A stretch of 64,000 nt of DNA, from assembly GCA_018711185.1 (NCBI GenBank), contig DVIQ01000007.1:34397-98396 (forward strand). Direction: 5' to 3'. The position numbers were made by a program, and so were the translations under genes. The notes under the pieces were generated by a model that was not told the origin of the DNA, did no database searches, and saw nothing but the letters and a program-made list of their open reading frames with translations. The stretch's first letter is position 1. Each line of letters starts with the position of its first letter. Origin of the DNA: Candidatus Limivivens intestinipullorum. GTDB lineage: Bacteria; Bacillota; Clostridia; Lachnospirales; Lachnospiraceae. Positions 50,998 to 59,300 of the stretch are shown in pieces.

Positions 50998-52563
50998 ATG
51001 AATCAATATCATTTAAAGAGGCAAGAAAATGCCCTGGATACTTATGTACTGTATAATACGGAGCGGATTCCGCAGAAATACTGCGGAAGAAAAACAGACA
51101 CGGAAATTATTTTTGAGACAAAGCTTAATCGCGCATTTTTCCTGACAAAGCTTATGGTACCGGGATTTGGCGGGGCGTATCTGTTTGCGGATAATCTCGG
51201 AAAGGGATACGCGCCCGATGGAGAACTTTTGGATTTTTGCCTTGAAGCGGCAAGAAGCAGGAAATTTCATTTGGAGGCATTTTTAAAGCAGGTACAAGAT
51301 GAGTGCAAAATGATTCCGAAAAACAGTCTTGACAGAATGGAAACGGCAGGCAGGTTCATTTTGGAAGGAAAGGCTTTGGAATCGTTAAGAGAACTTCTAT
51401 GGGCCGGGGAGGAACTGGTGGAATTTTGGTCGCGGTGCCGCATCGCGAAAAGGGGAAGAAGGAAAAATTTTCTGCTTGGGTGTTCCACGAAGGGATTTAC
51501 AGGAAGCAGTGAGAAATGGAAGGAACTGTTCGGCAGTCTGTTTAATGCCGTATGTATCCCGACCCACTGGGGTGTTCTGGAACCGGAGCGGGGAGAAACA
51601 CACTATGAGGTTCTGAACGAAATGGTTTCCTGGTGCAGAACGAAGCAAATGAACATTCGGGGGCATGCAGTTGTATGGTTCTGCAGTCTGTGGGAAAAGC
51701 AGAATTGGATGGGAAGGCTCTCCTATGAGGAGGTGCGCAGATTGTGTCTTGCGCGGGTAGAAATGCTTATGGAAAGATATGGTTCTGATTTTGACTGTAT
51801 TGACTTTAATGAGCCGATGCAGAGCAATGGGCTGAATATGACCTTTGACGAGCATTTTGCAATCGTGAGGGAAGCCTATGATGTTGTAAAAAGGCATAAC
51901 CCCAAATGCAGGATTATGATTAATTTCTTCAATGAATGGCAGGAATTTTACGGCCTGGACAGAGAAGAGACACTGAAAGAGCATTATGCAGTGACAGGCC
52001 TGAAAGCAAGCGAATATGAATGGAGCGTAACGGTATACGACTATATTGACCGATGTCTGCGGGAAGGCATGGTTATTGATTATCTGGGACTTCAGTGGCA
52101 TGATCATCCCTATGATCTGTTTGGATCGTACCAGTTGATCCGGCAGTGGTATGACCGTTATGGGATTCCTGTACAGATCACAGAATTGGAAGTGGCTTCT
52201 GGAACGGGCCGTCCTCTTTTTACCATTGGACGCAGGCCGAATCCGGCGCCGCAGCTGTATTGGCATGAGCCTTGGAGTGAGGCGGTTCAGGCAGAATGGT
52301 TTGAAAAGTATCTGTTGCTGGCTTACAGCATGGAAGAAGTGGAAGCCTTTTGCGTTTTCGGTTTTTGCGAAGCGCCTACCCAGTGGGGAAATTATGTGGA
52401 AGGAAAAGGCATTGCAGAGTGGTTTAAGGTTTCTGCCTGTGCGTACAGTTGCCTTCTGGATGAGAATTTCCGTCCCAAGGCATCCTATTATATACTGAAG
52501 CGGATGGCAAGGGAACTTGGTATTCTCAGAGAAAAGGGGAGTGATTCGCGTGAAACTCATTGA
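50998..52563 (+). CDS. GH10-like intracellular glycosidase 3
   Basis: A 521-residue paralogue of the two locus 1 enzymes, with the same N-terminal region (AFFLTKLMVPGFGGAYLFADNLGKGY) and a GH10-type barrel (HWGVLEPERGETHYE, IRGHAVVWFC). Acid/base is Glu272 in IDFNEPM and nucleophile is Glu396 in QITELEV, closer to classical GH10 (TEL) than the other two. No signal peptide, so it acts on imported material. SD is TAGGAGG. Its 3' end overlaps the cyclase gene by 14 bases. Confidence 0.82.
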   Translation: MNQYHLKRQENALDTYVLYNTERIPQKYCGRKTDTEIIFETKLNRAFFLTKLMVPGFGGAYLFADNLGKGYAPDGELLDFCLEAARSRKFHLEAFLKQVQDECKMIPKNSLDRMETAGRFILEGKALESLRELLWAGEELVEFWSRCRIAKRGRRKNFLLGCSTKGFTGSSEKWKELFGSLFNAVCIPTHWGVLEPERGETHYEVLNEMVSWCRTKQMNIRGHAVVWFCSLWEKQNWMGRLSYEEVRRLCLARVEMLMERYGSDFDCIDFNEPMQSNGLNMTFDEHFAIVREAYDVVKRHNPKCRIMINFFNEWQEFYGLDREETLKEHYAVTGLKASEYEWSVTVYDYIDRCLREGMVIDYLGLQWHDHPYDLFGSYQLIRQWYDRYGIPVQITELEVASGTGRPLFTIGRRPNPAPQLYWHEPWSEAVQAEWFEKYLLLAYSMEEVEAFCVFGFCEAPTQWGNYVEGKGIAEWFKVSACAYSCLLDENFRPKASYYILKRMARELGILREKGSDSRETH

Positions 52564-53227
52564 CTTATCAACAGATTTTTACGGCGGAATGCCCAAACCG
52601 CCTTCCGCTCCAGAAGTGGTTATGAAGTATGCGATTACGCAGTCTGAGAAAGAGGAGAAGGAAAAGGGCTACAGCAATAAGCTGGAACAGTTTACGATTA
52701 CAACCCATGTGGGAACACATTTTGACGCACCGTCTCATTTTACCGCCGGCGGGAAAAACATCGATGAGTTTCCACTGGAAATGTTCTACCGGGTGCCGAC
52801 GCTGGTTCTGCATACAGAGAAAGAAGAATATGGAGAAATTACCGTTTCGGATCTGGAAGCGGCGCAGAGACAGGGAGGCAGTATCCAGGCAGGGGATTTT
52901 GTTATCCTGAATACAGGATTTTACCGATTTTATCAGGAAGAGAAATATGTAAGAACCCCCTATTTATCCTGGGAGGCCGCCGATTATCTGGCATGCAGGA
53001 ACGTTTCGATGGTAGGAATCGATAGCTTTACGGTGGACGATGTGCGCAGAAAAGAAAAGCCGGCCCATGTCCGTCTGCTCAAGGAAGCCGGAATTCTGAT
53101 CGTGGAGTGCATCGTGAATTTGGATAAGCTGTCGGCGGATCGGTTTTTTTCTTGCTGTTTCCCGATAAAAGTACAAAACGGATCCGGAGGATTTACCAGA
53201 CTTACGGCAATTTTCGAGGAGGAATAA
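52550..53227 (+). CDS. cyclase family metal-dependent hydrolase
   Basis: A 225-residue protein of the cyclase/kynurenine formamidase-like family (PF04199). The signature HVGTHFDAPSHF holds the metal-binding His/Asp set, and the late MVGIDSFTVDD and ECIVNLDKL are family features. Members open or form amide or ring bonds, or hydrolyse related substrates; in a sugar operon a lactone or cyclic intermediate is conceivable. The GTG at 52550 has AAGGGGAG 8 bases upstream and overlaps the GH10-like gene. Confidence 0.82.
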   Translation: MKLIDLSTDFYGGMPKPPSAPEVVMKYAITQSEKEEKEKGYSNKLEQFTITTHVGTHFDAPSHFTAGGKNIDEFPLEMFYRVPTLVLHTEKEEYGEITVSDLEAAQRQGGSIQAGDFVILNTGFYRFYQEEKYVRTPYLSWEAADYLACRNVSMVGIDSFTVDDVRRKEKPAHVRLLKEAGILIVECIVNLDKLSADRFFSCCFPIKVQNGSGGFTRLTAIFEEE

Positions 53228-53231
53228 TCGA

Positions 53232-53498
53232 ATGGACATGATTCTTTTAAATCAGAAGGACAACGTGGCAGTGGTGCTGAATGATATTTTGAAGGGGGAC
53301 ATGTTGTCCGAATGCGGAATACGGCTTTGCGCGCAGGAAGATATTCCTTATGGACATAAAATTGCCCTTAGAGATATTCCAAAGGGAGAGATTATCTATA
53401 AATATGGGGAACCGATTGCAAGAGCAGTGGAAAATATTCAGAAGGGCCAGTGGGTGCATGTTCACAATATTGAAAGTATAAGGGGGCTTGGAAGGTGA
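53232..53498 (+). CDS. UxaA-type dehydratase, small (SAF-domain) subunit
   Basis: An 88-residue SAF-domain protein matching the N-terminal part of altronate/galactarate dehydratases and the small subunit of (2R)-sulfolactate sulfo-lyase. The stretch IPYGHKIALRDIPKGEIIYKYGEPI is typical. It starts 4 bases after the cyclase gene and overlaps the large subunit by 4 bases (GTGA), so the two chains are made together. Confidence 0.87.
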   Translation: MDMILLNQKDNVAVVLNDILKGDMLSECGIRLCAQEDIPYGHKIALRDIPKGEIIYKYGEPIARAVENIQKGQWVHVHNIESIRGLGR

Positions 53499-54652
53499 AA
53501 AGAACATTTCTTGGCTATAAAAGGCCGGACCAGACCTGGGGAGTACGCAATCATGTGGCGATTATAAGCACGGCGGATAACTCGAATTTTGTTGCAAGAA
53601 GGGCTGCAGCTCTGATCCGCGGGACGATTCCGCTGTGTCCCTGCTTTGGAAGAGGAGAAATTGGGAAAGATATGGAGCTTCATATCCGTGTTATGGCCGG
53701 ACTGGGCAGTAATCCGAATGTACATTCTGTTATTTTGGTTTCTCTGGAGCGGGTGATTGCGGAAAAAATTGCCCGGATTATTCGAGAATCCGGGAAAGAA
53801 GTGAAGATTTTTACTATGGACGAGGACGGAGGCTCTGTTGGCTGTACAGAAAAGGCGGCACGGGAAGCCCGCCGGATGGTTATATGCGCATCCCAGGAAC
53901 ATCGTGAAGAGACTTCGCTGGAACATCTCATGCTGGGAGTGGAGTGCGGCGGTTCGGATACCACGTCAGGAATTGTATCGAATCCGGCGGTGGGACTTGT
54001 GGCGGACCGTTTGGAAAGAGACAACGGGACGGTGGTATTGTCGGAGACAACAGAGTGGATGGGCGCAGAGAATTTTCTTGTTCCAAGATGTAAAAAAAAG
54101 GAGACAAGGAAAAAAATTGAAAAGGCTGTTGGATGGTATGAGGACTACATCAAGAGCATTGGAGTAGACCTGAACGGTTTTAATCCCGCGCCGGATAATA
54201 TTCGGGGAGGTCTTTCTACGATTGAGGAGAAAGCGCTGGGCTCCGTGAAAAAAGGAGGAAGCGGCCCGATACAGGATATGATCTCCTGCGGTGAGCGTCC
54301 GCCGGGAAAGGGGCTTTATCTCATGGACGCGCCCACAGGAGGGGTAGAAAATACCACTGCTCTGGCCGCAGCGGGGTGTCAGCTTATTCTATTTTCGACA
54401 GGAAAAGGAAATCCGCTGGGCAATCCGGTGGCGCCAACGATAAAAGTGACTGGAAACGGGCGCACTGCCATGCGGTTTCTTGAGAACATTGATGTGGATT
54501 TGAGCGGGGTACTTAAAGGAGATCTGACCCTTTCGGAGGCCGGCAGCATTTTGTTTTCTGAGATGTGTTCCTTTGCGGAGGGAAAACTGACAACGGCAGA
54601 GGTCCTGGGAGATGAAGAGATTGCGGTGACGAGAATCGGATTTACAGTATAG
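53495..54652 (+). CDS. UxaA-type dehydratase, large subunit
   Basis: A 385-residue protein equivalent to the catalytic C-terminal part of UxaA (altronate dehydratase) and GarD, which need iron for dehydration of sugar acids. Features are FLGYKRPDQTWGVRNHVAI, LMLGVECGGSDTTSGIVSNPA, and YLMDAPTGGVENTTALAAAG. In classical UxaA both parts are fused; here they are separate chains. Altronate, galactarate and sulfolactate remain possible substrates, and the present context favours a sugar acid. The GTG start overlaps the small subunit gene. Confidence 0.87.
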   Translation: MKRTFLGYKRPDQTWGVRNHVAIISTADNSNFVARRAAALIRGTIPLCPCFGRGEIGKDMELHIRVMAGLGSNPNVHSVILVSLERVIAEKIARIIRESGKEVKIFTMDEDGGSVGCTEKAAREARRMVICASQEHREETSLEHLMLGVECGGSDTTSGIVSNPAVGLVADRLERDNGTVVLSETTEWMGAENFLVPRCKKKETRKKIEKAVGWYEDYIKSIGVDLNGFNPAPDNIRGGLSTIEEKALGSVKKGGSGPIQDMISCGERPPGKGLYLMDAPTGGVENTTALAAAGCQLILFSTGKGNPLGNPVAPTIKVTGNGRTAMRFLENIDVDLSGVLKGDLTLSEAGSILFSEMCSFAEGKLTTAEVLGDEEIAVTRIGFTV

Positions 54653-54661
54653 GAGAAAACA

Positions 54662-56011
54662 ATGGAAAATCCTTTGGAATTGCTGTGCGATTATTTGATA
54701 GAACCGGGGTGTGTCAGAAAGGAAAACCTGGCTTTGGGGATTAAGGCATTGGCGGATGGAATCGGTGTATTGCTGAGCGGAAGAAGCAGCGGTATCTATA
54801 AACAGGTCCGTAGTAGTGTGAAAAAGCTGCATGGTGGAGGTGAAGCAGAAGGACTCGCGGATCAGATTTTCCTGGATGCGGCGGCGCTGCATAGTCAGGA
54901 ATGGAATGATCTGTATTATCAGAGACCTGGACACCCCAGTGCGGTGATTCTTCCCGCCAGCCTGGATGCGGCATTATGGCTGTCGTGCAGCGGAGAAGAA
55001 TTTTTGGAAGCATACCTTGTAGGCATGGAGACAGCCTCGCGGATGAATTGTCTTCTTTTGCCCAGACATCATGAGAGGGGGTTTCATTCTACCTGTGTAT
55101 CGGGGGCGGCAGGCGCAGCGGCGGCGGTCGGGAAACTGCTGAATCTGTCGAAAGAGAAAATGGCCCATGCACTGTCACTGGCGCAGACACTGGCAGGGGG
55201 ACTCAGGGCCAGCTTTGGAACGGATGGTAATCCGCTTCAGACAGCCAGAGCATCCAGAGATGGAGCCTGCGCGGCCTTTTGGGCAGAGGAAGGGCTTCAA
55301 GGAAGAACTGGGATTTTGACGCAGAGCCAGGGATTTCTGGAGGCCTTTGATGGAAAACCGAAGGAAGCAAAGCAGGAATTTTCTAAATTGTTTACGGAAA
55401 GCCTTTTTCAGAATCCGGGACTAATTTTAAAGAAATACCCTTTATGCTATTCCGTTTATCAAGCGGTTGATGCGGCTCTGCAGATAAGAGAGCAGATGGA
55501 AGCAGTTCCGAGGAATATCAAAAAGATCATATGCGAGACCAGCCCATTGAATTTGTATTCACTTCCTGCAGGGATTCCGCAGGAAACGTATGCGGAACGT
55601 TTTTCCATGCCGTATGGTATCGCCGCGGCACTGATTTTCGGAAGAATCGGAACGGATACATTTGGAATGAGCGGGCGAAAAGATTTTGTGAGACTTATGG
55701 AAAAATGCAAGGTCTGCGCGGCAAAAGAGCTGGCGGGCAGCAAAGGCTATGGCTTTACCAGAGTCCGTCTGGAAATGGAGGATGGAAGCATACTTACCGG
55801 GACTGGTGTACCTGATCCGGATGATCGGATTGAAAATTGGAGTGAGTCAGCCAGAAAAGAAAAATTCTGCCGCTGTACAAAAGATATTTGGAATAAGGCA
55901 GAAGCGTTACGAGTTTACGAAGAGGTTAAAGAAATTGCGGACCAGAAAAATCTGAGAGAGTGGGAAAGCACTCTGCCGCTGGATAAAGGAGGAAAGCATG
56001 TTAGACTTTGA
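54662..56011 (+). CDS. MmgE/PrpD family protein
   Basis: A 449-residue member of the family that contains 2-methylcitrate dehydratase PrpD, cis-aconitate decarboxylase and several dehydratases of unknown substrate. Typical elements are the all-helical first domain (QEWNDLYYQRPGHPSAVILPA), RGFHSTCVSGAAGAAAA, and LKKYPLCYSVYQAVDA in place of the usual Lys-Pro-Cys region. No methylcitrate cycle genes are nearby, so a sugar-acid-derived substrate is inferred. SD is AGGAG. It overlaps the next gene by 14 bases. Confidence 0.85.
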   Translation: MENPLELLCDYLIEPGCVRKENLALGIKALADGIGVLLSGRSSGIYKQVRSSVKKLHGGGEAEGLADQIFLDAAALHSQEWNDLYYQRPGHPSAVILPASLDAALWLSCSGEEFLEAYLVGMETASRMNCLLLPRHHERGFHSTCVSGAAGAAAAVGKLLNLSKEKMAHALSLAQTLAGGLRASFGTDGNPLQTARASRDGACAAFWAEEGLQGRTGILTQSQGFLEAFDGKPKEAKQEFSKLFTESLFQNPGLILKKYPLCYSVYQAVDAALQIREQMEAVPRNIKKIICETSPLNLYSLPAGIPQETYAERFSMPYGIAAALIFGRIGTDTFGMSGRKDFVRLMEKCKVCAAKELAGSKGYGFTRVRLEMEDGSILTGTGVPDPDDRIENWSESARKEKFCRCTKDIWNKAEALRVYEEVKEIADQKNLREWESTLPLDKGGKHVRL

Positions 56012-57200
56012 ATTTAGTCTGCCGACAAAAGTGATTTTTGGAAGAAACGCCGAGGAAAAAATTCCGGAATTAATTCAGAAAAACGGATTCCGGAAAATTC
56101 TGCTGCACTCCTATGACCAGGAGACGGTGGAACGGATTCCGGTGTATAAAAAGATAAAAGAGATGCTGACGAGAGAGGGGATCGCGTTTACCGAACTTCT
56201 GGGAGTACAGCCAAACCCCACGTTAAGATTCATCGGAAAAGGGATTGATCTGTGCAGAAAGGAAGGGGTGGATTTCATCCTGGCAGTGGGTGGAGGAAGC
56301 GTGATTGATTCGGCAAAAGGGATTGGCCTTGGAATTCACACCAGTCTGGAAGACGTGTGGCGTTTTGCGGAGGGAAGCAAGGTGCCGAAGGCGGAAGATA
56401 CGGTAAAGGTCGGCGTCGTTTTGACGGCTGCAGCGGCCGGTTCCGAGACAAGCACAGCTGCAGTGATTTTGAATGAAGAAAAAAACTTAAAAAGAGGAGC
56501 GCATCATGAAGCAAACCGCCCGTTTTTTGCGGTGATGAATCCGGAAATTACCTTTACTGTCCCGAAATTTCAAACCGCATGTGGGATTTTTGACAGCCTG
56601 ATGCATGTCTGCGAGCGATATTTTACAGCGACGCAGGACGCTTCATTGACGGACCGTGTGGCGGAAGCAATTATGAAGTCCATTATTGAGGCGGGGAGAA
56701 GAGTTATGAAAAATCCCCACGACTATGAGGCAAGGGCCGCATTGATGTGGGGTGCTTCCATGGCGCACAATAATCTGACTGGATGCGGAAGGCTCAAAGG
56801 CAGCGGCATCCATTTAATTGAAGAAGAGATGCATTCCGCAAACGCGGGCATTGTACACGGAGCAGGGCTTTCGGTAATTTTTCCGGCCTGGGCGAGACAA
56901 GTGTATACAAGAAAACTTGCTCGTTTTGTTCAGTTTGCGAATCGTGTCTGGAATATTGAAATAAACTGCGAACATCCTGAGGAAACTGCGGTACAGGGAA
57001 TTGAACGGATGGAAGCGCTGATCAGAGAACTTAAACTTCCGGAAACAATGGAGGATATCGGCGTTTCGGAAGCATCCTTCCCAATGATTGCGGATCAATG
57101 CTGTCAGAATGGAAGAACGGTATCGAATCTTTGTATTCTTACAAGGAAGGATGTCTGTACGATTCTGGAAAGATGCTGCAAAAAGAAAAAAGACCTTTAA
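55998..57200 (+). CDS. iron-containing alcohol dehydrogenase
   Basis: A 400-residue group III alcohol dehydrogenase (BdhA/YqhD-like). NAD site is VGGGSVIDSAKG. Metal ligands are D199 and H203 (FDSLMHVCERY), H272 (SGIHLIEE) and H287 (IVHGAGL). Spacing between the last two is one residue longer than in YqhD. It probably reduces an aldehyde or ketone end product of locus 2. It is the last gene of the operon. Confidence 0.9.
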   Translation: MLDFEFSLPTKVIFGRNAEEKIPELIQKNGFRKILLHSYDQETVERIPVYKKIKEMLTREGIAFTELLGVQPNPTLRFIGKGIDLCRKEGVDFILAVGGGSVIDSAKGIGLGIHTSLEDVWRFAEGSKVPKAEDTVKVGVVLTAAAAGSETSTAAVILNEEKNLKRGAHHEANRPFFAVMNPEITFTVPKFQTACGIFDSLMHVCERYFTATQDASLTDRVAEAIMKSIIEAGRRVMKNPHDYEARAALMWGASMAHNNLTGCGRLKGSGIHLIEEEMHSANAGIVHGAGLSVIFPAWARQVYTRKLARFVQFANRVWNIEINCEHPEETAVQGIERMEALIRELKLPETMEDIGVSEASFPMIADQCCQNGRTVSNLCILTRKDVCTILERCCKKKKDL

Positions 57201-57208
57201 CCGAATCA

Positions 57209-57246
57209 GACACGTCCCCTGCACATAGAAGCAGGGGACATGTTTC
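57209..57246 (+). terminator. terminator-like hairpin after locus 2
   Basis: ACACGTCCCCTGC pairs with GCAGGGGACATGT (one G-U/mismatch), followed by a short TTT. Two further GC-rich hairpins lie to its right up to 57380; no gene is seen there. Confidence 0.6.
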
Positions 57247-57383
57247 AGAAGGGCGCAAGCCCTTTCAGAATAGCGATAAAGCGGAACGCACAGCCGTTTT
57301 GCTGCCGGAACATTGACTGCCGGCGGCGGGGACTGTGCGGCACATTCCCCTAGCCGACGGCGCAGATCTTGCGCCGTCCATTC

Positions 57384-57548
57384 TCAGCACGCCAGGATAT
57401 TCTTGGCGTCCTTTACATACTGCTCCACATCCTCTCTGGTGACCACCTCTTGGCTGTCCCATTCGCTGGGATGTCCGATGCCCAGATTCCGGCGCATTCT
57501 CCGATAGTATTCTTCCGTTTCCGGACTGTCAAAATTCAGCTGTGACAT
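57384..57548 (-). CDS. 54-residue small acidic protein, function unknown
   Basis: A short gene on the minus strand. The protein begins MSQLNFDSPETEEYYRRMRR and ends VEQYVKDAKNILAC. It is charged and probably helical, with no signal or membrane segment. Support comes from an AAAGGGGG ribosome binding site 8 bases from the chosen ATG, a promoter with TTGCAA and TATAGT at 57601-57628, and a following GACGGCGCA/TGCGCCGTC hairpin. Another ATG two codons upstream is too close to the binding site. I do not recognise a family. Confidence 0.65.
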   Translation of the reverse strand: MSQLNFDSPETEEYYRRMRRNLGIGHPSEWDSQEVVTREDVEQYVKDAKNILAC

Positions 57549-57600
57549 AATCATATCCCCCTTTATCTTAATAAGTAATCTGCAGTTCTATGCTATCTTT

Positions 57601-57628
57601 ACTATAGCACACCAGCAGAAGATTGCAA
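57601..57628 (-). promoter_or_regulatory. promoter of the 54-residue protein gene
   Basis: On the minus strand TTGCAA (57623-57628) and TATAGT (57601-57606), 16-bp spacing. Confidence 0.6.
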
Positions 57629-57688
57629 GGTTTCTGCGGGTTGTATTTTGCGGAAAAATATAGTAAGATAAATCGTAGCTATTCAGGA

Positions 57689-57809
57689 CAGGCCGAATCA
57701 CTTGCTGATGAGGCCGTAAGAACATGATTCAGGAGTGAGCAAATCCCATCAGCGAAGCTGATTTTCAAGGGTTTGCGAATCGTGACTGTGAAGGTAATGA
57801 ACAGTTACG
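57689..57809 (+). repeat. structured intergenic repeat, copy F
   Basis: First hairpin has GGCC ends and AATCA-CTTGC-TGAT top; core GTAAGAA-CA-TGATTCAGG; central stem GCAAATCCC/GGGTTTGC closed by ATCAGC-GAA-GCTGAT; last hairpin with ACTGT/ACAGT and GTG/TAC ends. It is the first good copy to the right of the accessory region. The 57549-57864 gap otherwise holds only the small-gene promoter and the argF leader. Confidence 0.8.
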
Positions 57810-57864
57810 ATAAATCTCAAAGAAATTTCCGGGATGTTCGGAGGATAAAAGAGGAGATACAGCT

Positions 57865-58854
57865 ATGGATTTAAAGGGACGCAGCTTTTTGACATTAAAG
57901 GATTTTACGCCAGAGGAGATTACAGGACTGCTGGACCTGGCGGCAGATTATAAGAAGAAAAAGAAGGAGGGCGTTCCCCACGATACGCTGCGGGGAAAGA
58001 ATGTCGCGCTGATCTTTGAAAAGACGAGCACAAGAACCAGATGTTCTTTTGAGGTGGCAGCTCATGATCTGGGAATGGGAACCACTTATCTGGATCCGTC
58101 TGGCTCTCAGATTGGAAAGAAGGAGAGCATCGCCGATACGGCGCGGGTTCTGGGACGGCTTTATGAGGGAATCGAGTACCGGGGATTTGGCCAGGAGATC
58201 GTGGAGGAGCTGGCAAAATACGCCGGGGTGCCGGTGTGGAACGGTTTGACGGACGAGTATCATCCCACTCAGATTCTGGCGGATATGCTGACGATCCGGG
58301 AGCATTTCGGGAGCCTGAAGGGGCGGACTTTGGCTTATCTGGGAGACGCCCGCTTTAATATGGGAAATTCCCTGATGATCGGCTGCGCGAAGCTGGGAAT
58401 GAATTTCGTGGCCTGCACTGCAAAGGAGTATTTTCCGAATGAGGAGCTCACCGCGTACTGCAAAAAGGTGGCGGAGGAGACCGGCGCTGCGATTACCTTT
58501 ACAGAGGACGTGATGGAAGGAACCAGGGGCGCGGATGTGATTTACACGGACGTCTGGGTGTCCATGGGAGAGCCGGACAGTGTATGGGCGGACCGGATCG
58601 AGGAGCTTTCTCCGTATAAGGTTACCATGGAGGTTATGGAAAATGCGGGGGAGAACGCAGTCTTTATGCATTGCCTGCCTGCCTTCCATGATTTAAAGAC
58701 AGGTATCGGAAAGAAAATCTATGAAAAATTCGGCATTGAGGATATGGAAGTAACGGACGAGGTGTTTGAGTCTTCGAGGTCCATTGTCTTTGAAGAGGCG
58801 GAAAACCGCATGCATACCATTAAAGCAGTTATGGCGGCCACACTTGGAGCGTGA
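57865..58854 (+). CDS. argF: ornithine carbamoyltransferase
   Basis: Joins ornithine and carbamoyl phosphate to citrulline. The 329-residue protein has the carbamoyl phosphate motif S55-T-R-T-R59, HPTQ (YHPTQILAD), and the ornithine motif HCLPAFHD. The family-typical WVSMGE is present. It stands alone: no other arg or arc genes are adjacent, so whether it is biosynthetic or catabolic cannot be told. SD is AGAGGAG. Confidence 0.95.
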   Translation: MDLKGRSFLTLKDFTPEEITGLLDLAADYKKKKKEGVPHDTLRGKNVALIFEKTSTRTRCSFEVAAHDLGMGTTYLDPSGSQIGKKESIADTARVLGRLYEGIEYRGFGQEIVEELAKYAGVPVWNGLTDEYHPTQILADMLTIREHFGSLKGRTLAYLGDARFNMGNSLMIGCAKLGMNFVACTAKEYFPNEELTAYCKKVAEETGAAITFTEDVMEGTRGADVIYTDVWVSMGEPDSVWADRIEELSPYKVTMEVMENAGENAVFMHCLPAFHDLKTGIGKKIYEKFGIEDMEVTDEVFESSRSIVFEEAENRMHTIKAVMAATLGA

Positions 58855-58896
58855 CCCCGAAATATCCAGGGCGCTCCTGCCAGAAAGAGGAAACCT

Positions 58897-59166
58897 ATGA
58901 AGAAAAATCGGGGAAGCTGGGATTTCGAGCTTTTGGGAGCCTTTGCGGGGCTTCTTATCATTGTCTGTGCCGGTATTTTTCTGGTAAATCAAGAATATGC
59001 ATATATGGCCAGGCTTCTGGCGGAGGGGATCGGCGGAGTGCTGAACGCGGTTCTGTCGGTGCTTTTGTTCCACAAAAAAAAGCGTGAGGGCGGAATCGTG
59101 CTTCTGGCAGTTGCGGTGATTTTGCTGGCAATGTTTTTTGTACAGATAGCCGGTGTTCAGAGATAA
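58897..59166 (+). CDS. small membrane protein, function unknown
   Basis: An 89-residue protein with three hydrophobic stretches at about 9-30 (LLGAFAGLLIIVCAGIFLV), 37-58 and 65-86, and a basic KKKKR loop between the last two. SD AAAGAGGAA precedes the ATG. It lies 42 bases after argF, possibly in the same transcript. No family recognised. Confidence 0.65.
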   Translation: MKKNRGSWDFELLGAFAGLLIIVCAGIFLVNQEYAYMARLLAEGIGGVLNAVLSVLLFHKKKREGGIVLLAVAVILLAMFFVQIAGVQR

Positions 59167-59208
59167 AAGCCGGCTTGAAACCGGCCGGGGAGAACGCGGC
59201 GGAAGCGT

Positions 59209-59286
59209 TTCATGTAAAGGGCCGCCGGACAGGCGGCATGCGTCCAGGGATGCTGATAGGCCCGATTTGCGGGCGTATGCAGGTTT
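59209..59286 (+). repeat. single copy of the 110-bp repeat family
   Basis: Shares GCCGCCGGACAGGCGGCAT, CCAGGGATGC and GCGGGCGTATGCAGGTTT with the tandem units at 41151, with part of the middle missing. It fills the space before birA. Confidence 0.7.
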
Positions 59287-59300
59287 AGAAAGAGGAAAAC

